A stretch of 64,000 nt of DNA from Rosa chinensis. Taxonomy: Eukaryota; Streptophyta; Magnoliopsida; Rosales; Rosaceae. The DNA is taken from positions 71,647,823 through 71,711,822 of the forward strand of contig NC_037092.1 in assembly GCF_002994745.2 (NCBI RefSeq), written 5' to 3'. The notes under the pieces are model-generated. The model made no database searches. It had not been told where the DNA came from and was given only the letters and a program-made list of their open reading frames with translations. Below are positions 23,789-34,929 of this stretch, piece after piece. Position 1 is the first letter of the stretch. Every line of letters begins with the position of its first letter. The position numbers and the translations under genes were made by a program.

Positions 23789-25849
23789 ATGGATACCCTT
23801 CTGGAAGAGTTTCCAAATTCCATGAACAAATTCGCATTTGACCAAAACTCCATCCCTTCCTTTGCAGATCAAAATCCTGCTGATCAGTTTGAACCCAATC
23901 ATGAATTCACAAATCCCAGTTTCTCTCCGGCCAATTCATACCCTTATACTGATTTCTCTTCATCTTCTTCGGGTTTGAGCTCCGAGGGGGTGTATTCTCC
24001 AGACACCAGTGACTCCAATACCATCCTCAGATTCATCAGTGAGATGCTTATGGAAGAAGAAGACTTGGAGAACAAGCCTTGCATGCTTCAGGACTGTTTG
24101 GCTCTCCGAGCTGCTGAGAAGTCTTTATATGATGTCCTAGTCCAGGAGGATCCCTCTTCAATCAGTCAGAATCTCACTTCCACATACCAAAATGTTGGGA
24201 GTCCAGATGATGGCAGCAACCACAGCAGCAGTAGCTCTATTGCTGGTAGCAACTGGGTTGACTCGGATTTCAATTATATCCAAGAGGTTTTAGATACTGT
24301 GGTTCCAAACCCTTTTGTTTCAAATGGCAAGGGTGGAGTTACAGATCTAGAAGGCAACTCATCAATTTCTGCGGATGCAAGGCGACTTTCTGATGATGTG
24401 AAGTTCAGTCCAGATAAGGATGAAAGTGATGAGTCAAGAAATGGATCACGGGGCAAGAAAAATCGTTACCGGGAGGATGGTGATTATCTAGATGAAGAGA
24501 GAAGCTACAAGCAGTCGGCAGTTTACGCTGACGAAATTGAGCCAGAAGAGATGTTTGATCAGGTACTACTCTGTCAGGGTCATAAATCATCTTCTTCTCC
24601 TCAGGTATCTGAGCTCAAAGATGGAAATGGAAAGCTGCAGCGTAACGGCAAGCCAAAAGGATCCAAAGCCAAGAAAACAGGCAAGAAAAAAGCAGGTGAC
24701 AATAAAGAAGTGGTGGATTTACAGACACTGCTTACTCAATGTGCACAAGCTGTTGCAAGCTATGACAAAAGGAATGCAAATGAACAACTGAAGCTGATAA
24801 GGCAGCACTCGTCTCCCTATGGCGATGGAACTCAAAGATTAGCTCATTACTTGGCCAATGGCCTCGAAGAACGCTTGACTGCGGCGGTTTCATCGTACAA
24901 GCAGTCTGTTTGCTTTTCCAGAGGTAATCTGTCAGCTGCTGTTATCTTGAAAGCTTACCGGACTTACATCACAGCATGCCCCTTTAAGAAGATGTCCAAT
25001 TTTTATGCTAACCAAACGATTCGCAAGCTGGCAGAGGAGAAAACCAGGCTTCACATAATTGATTTTGGTATACTCTATGGGTACCAATGGCCTTGCCTTA
25101 TCCAAGCTCTCTCAAAAAGACCTGGTGGACCTCCCATGGTTCGCATTACTGGAATCGAGTTTCCCCAGTCAGGTTTTCGACCTTCAGAAGGGCTTGAAGA
25201 GACAGGGCGCCGCCTACAGAATTACTGCAAGAGAGTCAATGTCCCATTTGAGTACACTGCCATAGCAAAGAATTGGGAAACCATTCAGTATGAGGATATC
25301 AAAGTCGAGAGAGATGAGGTGACCGTAGTGAACTGCTTGTACAGGTTAAAGAACTTACCAGATGACGAAGTGTTGGACAGCCCCAGAGACACAGTTTTGA
25401 AGCTGATCAGGAGAATCAACCCAGATGTATTCATCCATGGAATTGTTAATGGAACCTACAACGCACCCTTCTTTGACACACGGTTCCGGGAGGCACTCTA
25501 CCATTTCTCTTCCTTGTTTGATATGTATGAGGAGACTTTGCCCAGAGAAGATCCAGACAGGCTTCTCTTTGAACAAGAGGTATTTGGTAGAGATCTTATC
25601 AATGTGGTAGCATGTGAAGGTTCAATGAGGCTTGAAAGACCTGAAACATACAAGCAGTGGCAGATGAGAAATATAAGAGCTGGGTTCAAGCAGTTGCCAT
25701 TAGATCAGGACCTCTTGAAGAGAATAAAGACTATGGTGAAGTCAGAATATCATAAAGATTTTGTTGTGGATGAAGATGGCAAGTGGGTCTTGCACGGATG
25801 GAAAGGCCGAATAATCCATGCTATTTCTTGCTGGAAATCTGCTTGGTAG
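23789..25849 (+). CDS. GRAS transcription factor, LISCL (SCL9/11/14/33-like) subfamily, gene 1
   Basis: 686 residues in a single exon from the ATG at 23789 (MDTLLEEFPNSMN), matching the start of GRAS gene 2 (MDEFPSSMN). The N-terminal half is acidic and serine-rich, with the LISCL motif FISEMLMEEEDLENKPCMLQ near 82-101 and continuing AAEKSLYDVLVQ, a region linked to transactivation in this subfamily. A lysine-rich nuclear-targeting-like stretch (KPKGSKAKKTGKKK) is at about 288-301. The C-terminal GRAS domain is complete: LHRI from VDLQTLLTQCA (309), the VHIID box as LHIIDFG (421), LHRII through RITGIEFPQSGF, PFYRE within NAPFFDTRFREALYHFSSLFD (558-578), and SAW with RLERPETYKQW (614-624) to the C-terminal SCWKSAW. 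The expected role is nuclear transcription regulation, often stress or detoxification related in SCL14 relatives. The start, length and domain set are all normal. Confidence 0.95.
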   Translation: MDTLLEEFPNSMNKFAFDQNSIPSFADQNPADQFEPNHEFTNPSFSPANSYPYTDFSSSSSGLSSEGVYSPDTSDSNTILRFISEMLMEEEDLENKPCMLQDCLALRAAEKSLYDVLVQEDPSSISQNLTSTYQNVGSPDDGSNHSSSSSIAGSNWVDSDFNYIQEVLDTVVPNPFVSNGKGGVTDLEGNSSISADARRLSDDVKFSPDKDESDESRNGSRGKKNRYREDGDYLDEERSYKQSAVYADEIEPEEMFDQVLLCQGHKSSSSPQVSELKDGNGKLQRNGKPKGSKAKKTGKKKAGDNKEVVDLQTLLTQCAQAVASYDKRNANEQLKLIRQHSSPYGDGTQRLAHYLANGLEERLTAAVSSYKQSVCFSRGNLSAAVILKAYRTYITACPFKKMSNFYANQTIRKLAEEKTRLHIIDFGILYGYQWPCLIQALSKRPGGPPMVRITGIEFPQSGFRPSEGLEETGRRLQNYCKRVNVPFEYTAIAKNWETIQYEDIKVERDEVTVVNCLYRLKNLPDDEVLDSPRDTVLKLIRRINPDVFIHGIVNGTYNAPFFDTRFREALYHFSSLFDMYEETLPREDPDRLLFEQEVFGRDLINVVACEGSMRLERPETYKQWQMRNIRAGFKQLPLDQDLLKRIKTMVKSEYHKDFVVDEDGKWVLHGWKGRIIHAISCWKSAW

Positions 25850-26039
25850 TTAGAAATTATGTGTTTCAATGTAACAAGAAACTATCTAATGAATTGTTGT
25901 TTAGTTTATTACTTGATGTGGTCCATTGCTTGGTATATAACTTGATGTGGTTTATTTTTTAGTTAGTTAGATTTTTCAGGGTAAGAATCATGATCCTGAC
26001 TTCCTGAGTTTTGTTTTCCTTACGAATTGTTTAGAACTG

Positions 26040-26755
26040 AGGGTGATCAAAAGTCGCAGCATAAGGAGGCAATCAGAAGGATCTAAAACAATGGTTCAAA
26101 GAAAGACAACAGGGAAGTAGTAGATTTATACACTGCATAATCAATGTTCACAACCTATAAGACCATGCATCCCCCATGTAGGCACAACCCAGAGGTCAAC
26201 TCATTATTTTTCTGAGGGGATAGAGATTGGAGGCAGGCTTGGCTTGCACTACAACCCCATCTGATTGGCCTCTTATCAGTGTGCAGACATCAGCTGCAAA
26301 TATTTTAATAGCTTACCAGGTCTTTGTTAGTTTGTTACTGCATCCCATTTCGAGAAACTTCTTTACCAATGTAACTGTTACGGAACTGGTGCAGAAGGCT
26401 TCATTCATTCATGGGCAGTCAGTGGGACATAAAAGGCACCTTTTTTTATCACACGGTTCATAGAAGCACTTTTCCAGTTAATTGCACTCTGATATTTTTA
26501 GTTCATTGCTCTTTGCGAAGATCAATGGAGGGTAATATTTGAAAGAGCAGTATATGTCAGAGACGTACACAACTTTGCGAGGCTGGAAAAAGTTGAGAGG
26601 CCGGAGACATACAAACAATGGAGTATTAGGACTCTCGAGGCTGGGTTGTAGCTCCTGCAGAAATTGAATGAGGATTCTAGACTTGATGAAGATGGGCAGT
26701 GGATGTTGCAGGGATTCGAAAGGAAGAATCCTCATGGCTCTTTCTTGTCTGGTAG
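26040..26755 (+). pseudogene. Broken GRAS copy behind gene 1
   Basis: Frame-shifted GRAS remains: REVVDLYT..., an LHRI end with TPSDWPLISVQTSAANILIA followed by YQVFV, a piece of VHIID-proximal sequence (FIHGQSVGH), then a direct jump to FREALF-like sequence and RLEKVERPETYKQW near 26580-26620 and DEDGQWMLQGF at the end. The middle of the GRAS domain (VHIID to PFYRE) is deleted and stops are frequent. It is closer to the broken copy at 34930 than to either intact gene, so an older GRAS pair was duplicated with the block. Confidence 0.85.
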
Positions 26756-27827
26756 GACTAGGAGTTTGACAATGTCATATTAATTACCTACAACTTTCTC
26801 ATAAAGAACTATAACAATCTGTATTTGAATTGTTCTTGAATCTTTCCTTTACTACGTTGATTGTTAATTTTCATTCAAATGGAGCTGGAATATGGATTTA
26901 TAACATATCTGAATCAAACTTGAGGAAACCACTACTTGATATGAACATCATGACAAATAACACCCTTGATACTTAGTAGTATGAGAAAGTATTAGATCAG
27001 AGATTAATACATTCGTAAAAACCACTTCTAGCTCAACAGTTTCATTAGTGGGAATAAACTTCTTAAATTCTTTGCTATGGCTTAAAATCCTCAAGGACCT
27101 GAAACAATTCAATCAAAATGCAAGCAACCAACTCAAATTCAAAATACACTAAGCAATGCAGTAATGAATCAAACTTTTTCAAGAGGAATGAAGATTAGTA
27201 CAATCTAGATCCTATGAGATTACCTGGAATGTTGGGAATCCTTCTTGCTTCACTAATCACGCAAGCTCCAACTTTCCATTTTCACCTGCTAGATAATTAT
27301 GCTTTGTCCCATTATGATATTCATTTACATCTCATGATGACATATTCTTTGACCCAAAATTGATGGCTGATGATCCATCCTAATTCTTCTTCATGTAATT
27401 CAAACTCTGATTGAATCTTCTCAAAAAAAAAAAAACTATGATTGAATCTACTACACTACTTGAAAAAGATGTTTAATGAAATGAGCACACACCTTAAATG
27501 ACATGTGTAGAAACTATTTCTTACATCCCTTTACTCATTTACAAATTCTCTAGTTGTTAACTGTAATATCTACTACATCAGTTCCTCTTCTGTCCTCTTC
27601 TAAGTCCTATCTGTTGTTTCCTTCTATTGTTGGGTCAAGTAACAATAAAACATAAAACCAAAATCGAGATTTAAAATTAAGCAGCCCAAGGATGCAATCA
27701 TGCAAATGGAATCATTGTGTGCCACACAAGACACTGGGATACACAAGTCCAAGCAGACAGACAGAAACAATTCAAGATCTTTGGTCTAGAAAAATCAAAA
27801 GATTCTATTTTGTGGAAAAATCCCACT
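26756..27827. repeat. Paralogous tail of the GRAS block (copy 1) and spacer
   Basis: 26800-27290 (ACTATAACAATCTGTATTTG ... TTCATTCAAATGGAGCTGGAA ... GGACCTGAA ... AGATTACCTGGAAT) aligns with 29690-30060 and 35745-36110. The conserved CCAG/GTAATC and TTGCAG steps on the minus strand look like splice sites of an untranslated or lost gene, but no frame is conserved. 27300-27827 shows nothing further. Confidence 0.65.
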
Positions 27828-28119
27828 TTAATTTTAGGGTTTTTTACTTCAACAGTGTCTGAACTCTTCGAGGACTTTTAAAAAGATACCTGAACTTTCA
27901 AAGTTATCAATGTGATACCTGAACTCATTTTTTTATATCAATGTCATACCTACGGGAAATTTCGGTCACATAACAGTTAAATTTTGCATGTGTGACCCAC
28001 GTGAGTCACTTAATGAGGGTAAAAAGACTGATTTGCCCTTAAAAAATTGTTTTTTTTAATTGTTTGTTTTTTTAATTTTTTCACTCTCTCTTCTTCCTCA
28101 CTAGTTTTGCCTGTACGTT

Positions 28120-28345
28120 TCGCCGGAGAGAATCATCTCCCAAGTTGAACAAGTTTCCTCTGTTGCCATGGCCGACCTGAAATCCATAGCCGAATGCATA
28201 ATCTCCTCCGATTACGCAAAGGTGTGCGTTCATATTTACAAAATCAACAGAAGCTCGAAGTGGAAGGATTCGCCTCTTCTCGGATCCATAAGGAGGTCCT
28301 CGAGCTTTAGAATCTAAAGAACCCTAATTTTCTAATCTTGTTCAA
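28120..28345 (+). pseudogene. EXO70 exocyst subunit fragment captured by the MULE
   Basis: The plus-strand reading VSSVAMADLKSIAECIISSD then YAKVCVHIYKI matches the plant EXO70 phrase around 'MADLK.IA.CMI.SGYGKEC..IYK', and after a frame change LEVEGFASS...KEVLEL matches the next family block (L.VE.L...EVLE). Then a TAG follows. Only some 60-70 codons of the roughly 600-residue exocyst subunit are present, with a frameshift and stop, so it cannot make EXO70. The source gene is not in the window. Confidence 0.75.
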
Positions 28346-29061
28346 GAATTCAAGGTCACAACTCTTCAATTGTCTATAGAGAATTGAATGTCAAACCAGA
28401 ATTGTGACAATGAAATCAAAGAACCCTAATTTGAAGATTTGCCCCAATTTTTTTTCACTAACCGAATGTAATTCCTCAACCCAAAAACTGCACAAGCCAC
28501 CATTAATCCAATTGGAACTGAACGCAGAGGCTCGGAATCGTCGCACCAGACTTCCACCCCGTGATGTTGACGCCGGGGAGCATAACTGCTCTAGAAATGA
28601 ATAGGTGCTGTGGTGTTAGCTTTTAGTTACTATAATCCCGAGTTAGTCACTCCCTTCGTTCGAACCTCGGAGCAATTGGGTAACACAAAGCTCCCAATTT
28701 GAACTAGCATGGCGGTCTAAGCTTGAACGGGCACTAGCTCATGTTTTAAGATGTCAGCGATGCATCGATGAAGCCAGGAAATCAACCGGCGATGGTGGTT
28801 TCGACAGAACCCGTAAACACCCAAAAAAATTGTTGGCCTTCGATTTCCTCTCCACGGTCGATGAATGGACGAACCACGACCACAGAGATGTCGGCGACGG
28901 CGAGACAATGAGATTGGGACCGGTGCGTCGCGGTGCGGTTGCCGGAATCCCCAGTTACGGTCGGGTTATGCTTTCGCGTATTTGGGCCTTCAACCGGATC
29001 GAAGATCCCAGAACATCTCCAGCAAGCTGCACAAGAAGGTCTGGATCGCCGCCGACGATAT

Positions 29062-29063
<2 letters not shown>

Positions 29064-29118
<55 letters not shown>
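29064..29118. repeat. (CT)n microsatellite in the Pack-MULE
   Basis: A pure CT run that generates Leu/Ser and Arg/Glu repeat frames on the two strands. These frames should be ignored as proteins. Confidence 0.95.
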
Positions 29119-29405
29119 AGATCCATCTGTGTGGAATCTCAGGTGGTATAGTCTGAGGTCTCGATCTTTGTTCCCTTTCATGGCTGATGGCTTGTGCAAA
29201 AGTCATTTTTACCCTTATTTTTTGGCCTCACGTGCAGGACACGTGGTCACAGTTAACGGTTCCGTGACAGAAATTGCCCGTAGGTATGATGTTGATACAA
29301 AAAAATGAGTTCAGGTATCACATTGATAACTTTGAAAGTTCAGGTATCTTTTTAAAAGTCCTCGAAGAGTTCGGACACTGTTGAAGTAAAAAACCCTTAA
29401 TTTTA

Positions 29406-31313
29406 TTGTAGGGAAGTTATAAAAAGTTGAGAGTCAAACAATTTGTTTGTCCGGGTAAAGAACCATATCCATATCAAATGGGATGAATCTGGTCCACCAT
29501 GAGTCTATTAAAATCGTCTTAATTTGACTTTTCAATACCATAATTGAACAGATTGAATTAATATCCTTTAATAAATCATAGCTATTATGGGTATGGGTAA
29601 AGGCCGTAAAGCACAAAGATATTTGTCTAGTACTCCAAGGTGTTTGATGTTCATGCAATCATGGAAAATTCTATCAATATCATCATCAGAACTCTTGCTT
29701 GGTTCTTGAATTTTCCCTTTACTAAGTTGATTATTCATTTTCATTCAAATGGAAGCTGGAACAAGGATTTGTAATGCATTTGAATCCACCTTGAGCAAAG
29801 CAGGCACCTACTACTTGACATAACACCCTTGATGATTAAGGTGTAACACAAATTCTGGATTGAAGATAAACATCCCTATGAATCACTTGTAACTCAATCG
29901 TTCCCTTAAACTTAGAGACCCTCAAGGACCTGAACCACATGAATCAAAATGCAATGGCAGTAAAGAATCAAACTCTTTCAAGATTAATTCAATCATTAGA
30001 TTACCTGGGATTTTGGGAATCCTCCAAGATTCCATTTTGACTTGCTACCTCATCAGAGCTCATGATACTCGATTCCCTGAACCCAACCACTCGCTTTCTT
30101 GTCAAAGATTTATCATTTCATCGAAGCCCAGAAATTTCCTAAAACTACCTATTCGCCTGGGAAGCCCAGTAGCGGGTGCTGCTAATTGGGTTTCATTAGG
30201 TAGGCCCCGAAAATTGGAAACCCAGATGCATCAGTGCATCAAATCTCTGCTACTATAAAACGATGCCCTCAAAAGTTTGACAAAAAATAATTACCCTATT
30301 GAGTTTATTGAAATAAATAAATACAAGATTTTTTTTTTTTTTTATATATTTAAACAAACAAATAATTACCCCTACACACACATAATATTTTGTAAGACAA
30401 GCAACAATTTATGATAAATGTGGCAGATATTATAGAATTATTATGTGACCCGACAAAATAAAATCATTATAGTTTTGTACAAGCACCTGCCTCACTCCCA
30501 AGTTACACGACTAAAAATAAAATACAAGTAAAATATAATCTCATGTTTATTGTGGGTCATTCCCTAAGTAAATATTGTGTACTCGATAAGAAGAACATCG
30601 ACTGATGAAGAAACTACTAACACTATTGATAATGAATTCTAATAGCCAACTACATTTACTAAATTAAGCTGAAAGCTATCACTTAAAAAAGTTATATCAT
30701 AAATTTTCCATATTAATCATCACATAAGACGATAAAAAATACCAAAACTACAACTCAAACTTGTTTCCTTACGAGCTGCATATTTCCAAACTGGTCCATG
30801 ACATTTTCCATCTTGAAAGCTTGATTCAAATTAACTCAGACAGAAGAGTCATTATTGCTTGGAGGAGGTTGGCTCTTTTGTGGAGGCGGTGGGCATGTGC
30901 GTTCATCATACGTTACAAATCCCTTGGATTTTGGGGTTGTTGCATCTGTCATCGACCACCAATTATTACCTTTTTGTGACATATTGAAAAGCTCGCTTGA
31001 TTAGTCTCTACTGGCTAAAGCAAACGAATTTGTGTTGAGAATAATTTGTGAAGAGAAGCTAAGGTCAGGGCCTCTATATATAAACTGCTTTTACCATTTT
31101 TTTTTTTTGAATTTAAAATAGAGGATTAGGCGATATCTGCTTTTCCTTAATTCAAAAAGACCCTAATGACGCTAAAAGCAATCTTTTCCCAACCAAAACA
31201 GGCAAATATATTAGTGAACCCGGTAGGAAGAGGGAAGAAGGAATCCAACGAATATGGAGCAAAGAAATACAGCTGGGCCCAGCCCATCACTAACGAGGGA
31301 CAAAGATGACAAA
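29406..31313. repeat. Remnant GRAS block copy (GRAS genes deleted)
   Basis: 29420-29670 matches the left flank of GRAS units (19245-19575; 31325-31370). It joins directly at about 29695 to the tail normally found behind the GRAS pair (compare 35760). 30270-31313 then matches 37396-38453, including the small gene and the first part of the MPP6 promoter (GGAATCCAACGAATAT, CAGCTGGGCCC, CATCACTAACGAGGGACAAA). So a whole unit survives minus its GRAS genes. The right breakpoint lies within the MPP6 promoter sequence. Confidence 0.75.
30755..30982 (-). pseudogene. Nonsense copy of the 79-residue gene
   Basis: A minus-strand ATG (30982) opens MSQKGNNWWSMTDATTPK and continues through GFVTYDERTCPPPPQKSQPP, nearly identical to the protein at 37890-38129. 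A four-residue in-frame deletion follows SMT, and CGA has become TGA at 30836-30838, stopping after 48 codons. The frame continues intact beyond the stop to the homologous end (FGNMQLVRKQV). A TATA-like run is kept upstream at about 31075. The stop looks recent because the rest of the frame is preserved. Confidence 0.85.
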
Positions 31314-32687
31314 CATTATATTAATACTCCAAAAGGTGTTTAAAGTTCATGCATTCACAGAAAATTCTATCATGTTTCAGATCATTGGTGCTCTTCACCT
31401 TTGAACGTTAAATTCAGTCAATGAAAGTTAACCGGTGAACTGTTGGATTATCAACAACAGTGGAGAGCATGAATGCTCTAGACCACTTGAAAACATCCCT
31501 GCAATCACAATCAGAGAGTAGGAGATGGGCATTGGAGGTTCCGAGGTTTCAAAAGCTTCAAGAATCCATATCGAGTTATTAATCCTGAACTCCTTTGAAC
31601 AAACTGCAATGTGTCACCTGCAACTCAGAACATGACACAATCTGAGTTAATGTTGATTTATTCAACGAAACTGACTAAGTGGATGTGGATCAGCTTAGCT
31701 TGGCTTTATGGCCTAGATACTTGTTTATTGTATAAGCAAGAAAAATGATAGACTACATTAGTGATTCATTTTATAATAAACAAGGGGGCCATAAACAATG
31801 TTGGCAACGGATTTCTCCAATCATATTGAACCTTTTCCTCTAGTGAGGACTGATGAGTGATGAATAAAGCTGAAAGAAAAAGGAGCTGGAATAAACATTA
31901 CACAATATATAGAAGGAATAGAAGCAACCATCTTTATAGTTTATACTAACCCAAAAATTTAGTGTAGGATAAATCAGTGCGCTAAAAGCACTTACCGGTA
32001 GTGTAGGATAACTCATTGTGCTAAAAGCACTTACCGGTAAAATTGACACCAAGTAAGTTGGGCGTTATGATGAGGTAGCTTCATATAGTATGTTCATACC
32101 TGATATGAAATGGTTCGGTTAGACAAAACATGTGCTCAAAAAACATGTATTTTCAGTTTTCACAGAATGAGTTGGTAATATGTATCAAACTAACCTCATC
32201 CCTCAATGCAATCTCAACCCGCATGTGGAGACAGGAGAAGCAGATAAACATAAACAAATAGCATTCGGACTAAAGACCTGATGCAAACAAGGAAGCTTTA
32301 AACAATTTGGAAAAACAATATGATCCTCTATCTTCAAATGTGATGGCATATGCATTATTCATTCCAAATTATAATCTGAATCAAAAAATAATTCCATATT
32401 ATAATAAGGGAGAATTCCCATTTCTTGGCTGGTGTGGTCAATCAAAACCATTGGCAGAAGAGTCTGTTTCACCATTCATCATACTGTGACTGAAATGCCC
32501 AAATTAGGTATAGAAAAGTAAGAGGCACATACTAGTTTAATGATTTTGATCACTAAAATCCAATGTAATTGGTTGTACCTAGGCTTTGTATCCTTTCATT
32601 TATTCTAAGTTGGCGGCCATATTTTTCAGTACCACCCAGCTCTCTTTAATTTATTAGGAGCATATACATTCACTCACTTACAACTTT
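31314..32687 (+). promoter_or_regulatory. Upstream flank, promoter and leader of GRAS gene 2
   Basis: 31325-31380 and 31760-32330 are paralogous to the flank of gene 1 and to the minus-strand flank of the inverted copy (44500-44880). GGCATATGCATTA at 32345-32357 and AAGTTGGCGGC at 32607-32617 are shared with gene 1. A 39-bp tandem pair lies at 31961-32038. No gene is found in the interval. Confidence 0.55.
31961..32038. repeat. Tandem duplication, two 39-bp units
   Basis: AGTGTAGGATAAATCAGTGC... (31961-31999) and AGTGTAGGATAACTCATTGT... (32000-32038) differ at three positions. Each unit ends GCTAAAAGCACTTACCGGT. It lies about 650-730 bp upstream of the GRAS gene 2 start. Confidence 0.9.
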
Positions 32688-34706
32688 ATGGATGAATTTC
32701 CAAGTTCCATGAATAATTTCATGTTTTACCAGAACTCAATGCCAACTTCAGGTCAGAACATCCTTGTTACTGAATCTGATCAACACAATCATGAATTCAG
32801 TGATCCCAGTTTCTTTCCATCCAATCCAAACCCTCCTTCTCGTGATGATTCATCTTCATCTTTGGGTTTGAGCTCAGAGGGGGAGTATTACTCTCCCTCT
32901 ATTGCTACTCTCCAATACATAAGTCAGATGCTTATGGAAGAAGACTTGCAGAACAAACCCTGCATGCTTCAGGACTGTTTGGCCCTCCAAGCCACTGAGA
33001 AATCCTTACATGATGTCCTAGTCCAGCAATATCCTTCTTCGACTAATCACCTTCTCACTTCCACTCAGCAAAATGTTGAGATATCTGATGATTTCATTAA
33101 CCACAGCAGTAATAGCTCCACTGCCGCTAGGAACTGGGATGATGGCTCAGGTTGGATTTCTTTACAAAATGTTCTAGAATCCTTTCCTGTGGAAAATACT
33201 ACCCTTTCAGTTCCAAATCCTTTTTCCTCAAATGGCAAGAGTGAAATCATAGATCTAGAAAGGGACTCATCATTTCTCATACAGCCAAGGGAGCTGACTG
33301 AGGATGGGAATGACTCAACAAACAGATCAAGGAGCAAGAAAGATCGTCAGTGGGAGGATGGTGATTATCAAGAACAAGGGAGGAGCAACAAGCAGACCGC
33401 ACTTTATGCAGCTGAATCTGAGCCACCAGAGATGTTGGATCAGGTACTGCTCTATCAATATCAAAACTCAGGTTCTTCTCTTCAGGAATCTGATCAGCTT
33501 AAAACGAGAAGTGGATTTAGAGGATTAAAAGGCAAAAGAACAGGAAAGAAAAAAATGGATGACAACGGAGCAGTAGTGGATTTTCAGACACTTCTAACTC
33601 AATGTGCAAAAGCTGTTGCAAGCTATGACACAAGGACAGCGAATGAACAACTCAAGCTGATAAGGCAGCACTCATCTCCCCATGGTGATGGAACCCAACG
33701 ATTAGCTCATTACTTTGCCAATGGCCTCGAAGAACGCTTGATCGCTGCGGTTCCCTTGTACAATCCCGTTTCCCTTTTCAGTTATAAGATGTCAGCTGCT
33801 GATATCTTGAAAGCTTACCAGACTTATATCAAAGCATGCCCTTTCAAGCTGATGTCAAATATCTACGCTAACAAAACTATTTTCAAGTTAGCAGAGAAAG
33901 TAACGAGGCTGCACATAATCGATTTTGGTATTCTCTATGGCTACCAATGGCCTTCCCTTATCCAGATGCTTGCGAAAAGACCCTCCGGACCTCCAATGCT
34001 TCACATTACTGGTATTGAATTTCCCCAATCAGGATTTCGACCATCTGGGAGGCTTGAAGAGACGGGGAACCGCCTAGCGAAATACTGCAAGAGATTCAAT
34101 GTCCCGTTTGAGTACAATTTCATAGCACAGAGTTGGGACACAATTCAATATGAAGATATCAAACTTGACAGAGATGAGTTGACTGTAGTGAACTGCTTGT
34201 ACAGGCTAAAGAACTTACATGATGAAACTGTAATCAACAGTCCAAGGGATACAGTTTTGAAGCTTATCAGGAGAATCAACCCTGATATCTTCATCCATGG
34301 AGTGGTTAATGGAGCCTACAATGCACCTTTCTTCAACATACGGTTCCGGGAGGCACTCTACTATTTCTCTTCTTTGTTTGATGTGTTTGAGGAGACTTTG
34401 CCCAGAGAAGATCAACAGAGGCTGCTCTACGAACAAGAGATATTTGGTAGAGATATTATCAATGTGATAGCATGTGAGGGTTCCAGGAGGCTTGAAAGGC
34501 CTGAAACATACAAGCAGTGGCAGATAAGAAACACTAGAGCTGGGTTCAAGCAGTTACCATTGAACCAGGAGATTGTGAAGAAAGTTAAGAATATTGTAAG
34601 GTTAGATTACCATGAGGACTTTGTTGTGGACAAAGATGGCAAGTGGCTCCTGCAGGGATGGAAAGGCCGAATAATACATGCTATTTGTTGCTGGAAATCT
34701 GCTTGA
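32688..34706 (+). CDS. GRAS transcription factor, LISCL subfamily, gene 2
   Basis: 672 residues in one exon. Start MDEFPSSMNNFMFYQ. The LISCL motif YISQMLMEEDLQNKPCMLQD is at 77-96, followed by a low-complexity acidic/serine linker with a basic patch (KGKRTGKKK, 281-289). The GRAS domain is complete: LHRI from VDFQTLLTQCAKAV (297), VHIID as LHIIDFG (408), RITGIE-type LHRII as HITGIEFPQSGF (439-450), PFYRE in NAPFFNIRFREALYYFSSLFD (545-565), SAW from ACEGSRRLERPETYKQW (595-611) to CCWKSA at the end. It differs from gene 1 mostly in the N-terminal half, while the GRAS domains are very similar, as expected of tandem duplicates. The terminal tryptophan of gene 1 is missing here. Its upstream region lacks the 1.4 kb insertion found before gene 1, so the two may differ in expression. 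Confidence 0.95.
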   Translation: MDEFPSSMNNFMFYQNSMPTSGQNILVTESDQHNHEFSDPSFFPSNPNPPSRDDSSSSLGLSSEGEYYSPSIATLQYISQMLMEEDLQNKPCMLQDCLALQATEKSLHDVLVQQYPSSTNHLLTSTQQNVEISDDFINHSSNSSTAARNWDDGSGWISLQNVLESFPVENTTLSVPNPFSSNGKSEIIDLERDSSFLIQPRELTEDGNDSTNRSRSKKDRQWEDGDYQEQGRSNKQTALYAAESEPPEMLDQVLLYQYQNSGSSLQESDQLKTRSGFRGLKGKRTGKKKMDDNGAVVDFQTLLTQCAKAVASYDTRTANEQLKLIRQHSSPHGDGTQRLAHYFANGLEERLIAAVPLYNPVSLFSYKMSAADILKAYQTYIKACPFKLMSNIYANKTIFKLAEKVTRLHIIDFGILYGYQWPSLIQMLAKRPSGPPMLHITGIEFPQSGFRPSGRLEETGNRLAKYCKRFNVPFEYNFIAQSWDTIQYEDIKLDRDELTVVNCLYRLKNLHDETVINSPRDTVLKLIRRINPDIFIHGVVNGAYNAPFFNIRFREALYYFSSLFDVFEETLPREDQQRLLYEQEIFGRDIINVIACEGSRRLERPETYKQWQIRNTRAGFKQLPLNQEIVKKVKNIVRLDYHEDFVVDKDGKWLLQGWKGRIIHAICCWKSA

Positions 34707-34929
34707 TTTTTAGCAATTATGTTTGTTTCAATGTAACAATAACTATCTAGTCATTGATGTTTGGTTTATTTGTCAATGTGATCCATTGCTTAGCTTCTAA
34801 GTTGATGTGATCTGTTTTCAGTTCTTAACTAGATTTTCCTAGGTGAGAATCATGAGCCTTATTCTTGAATACATTTCCTAGATTTTACAAGACTATATTA
34901 AAAAATAAGCTCAGCTGGGAGAGTCCTAG

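Larger units (their letters stand above)
27837..29396. mobile_element. Pack-MULE, 1560 bp, carrying an EXO70 gene fragment
   Basis: About 170-bp near-perfect terminal inverted repeats begin GGGTTTTTTACTTCAACAGT on both ends. An exact 9-bp repeat, TTAATTTTA, flanks it (27828-27836 and 29397-29405). Long TIRs plus a 9-bp duplication are Mutator hallmarks. No transposase is present. The interior holds an EXO70-like coding piece and a CT microsatellite (29064-29118). It sits between GRAS block copies 1 and 2. Confidence 0.92.
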
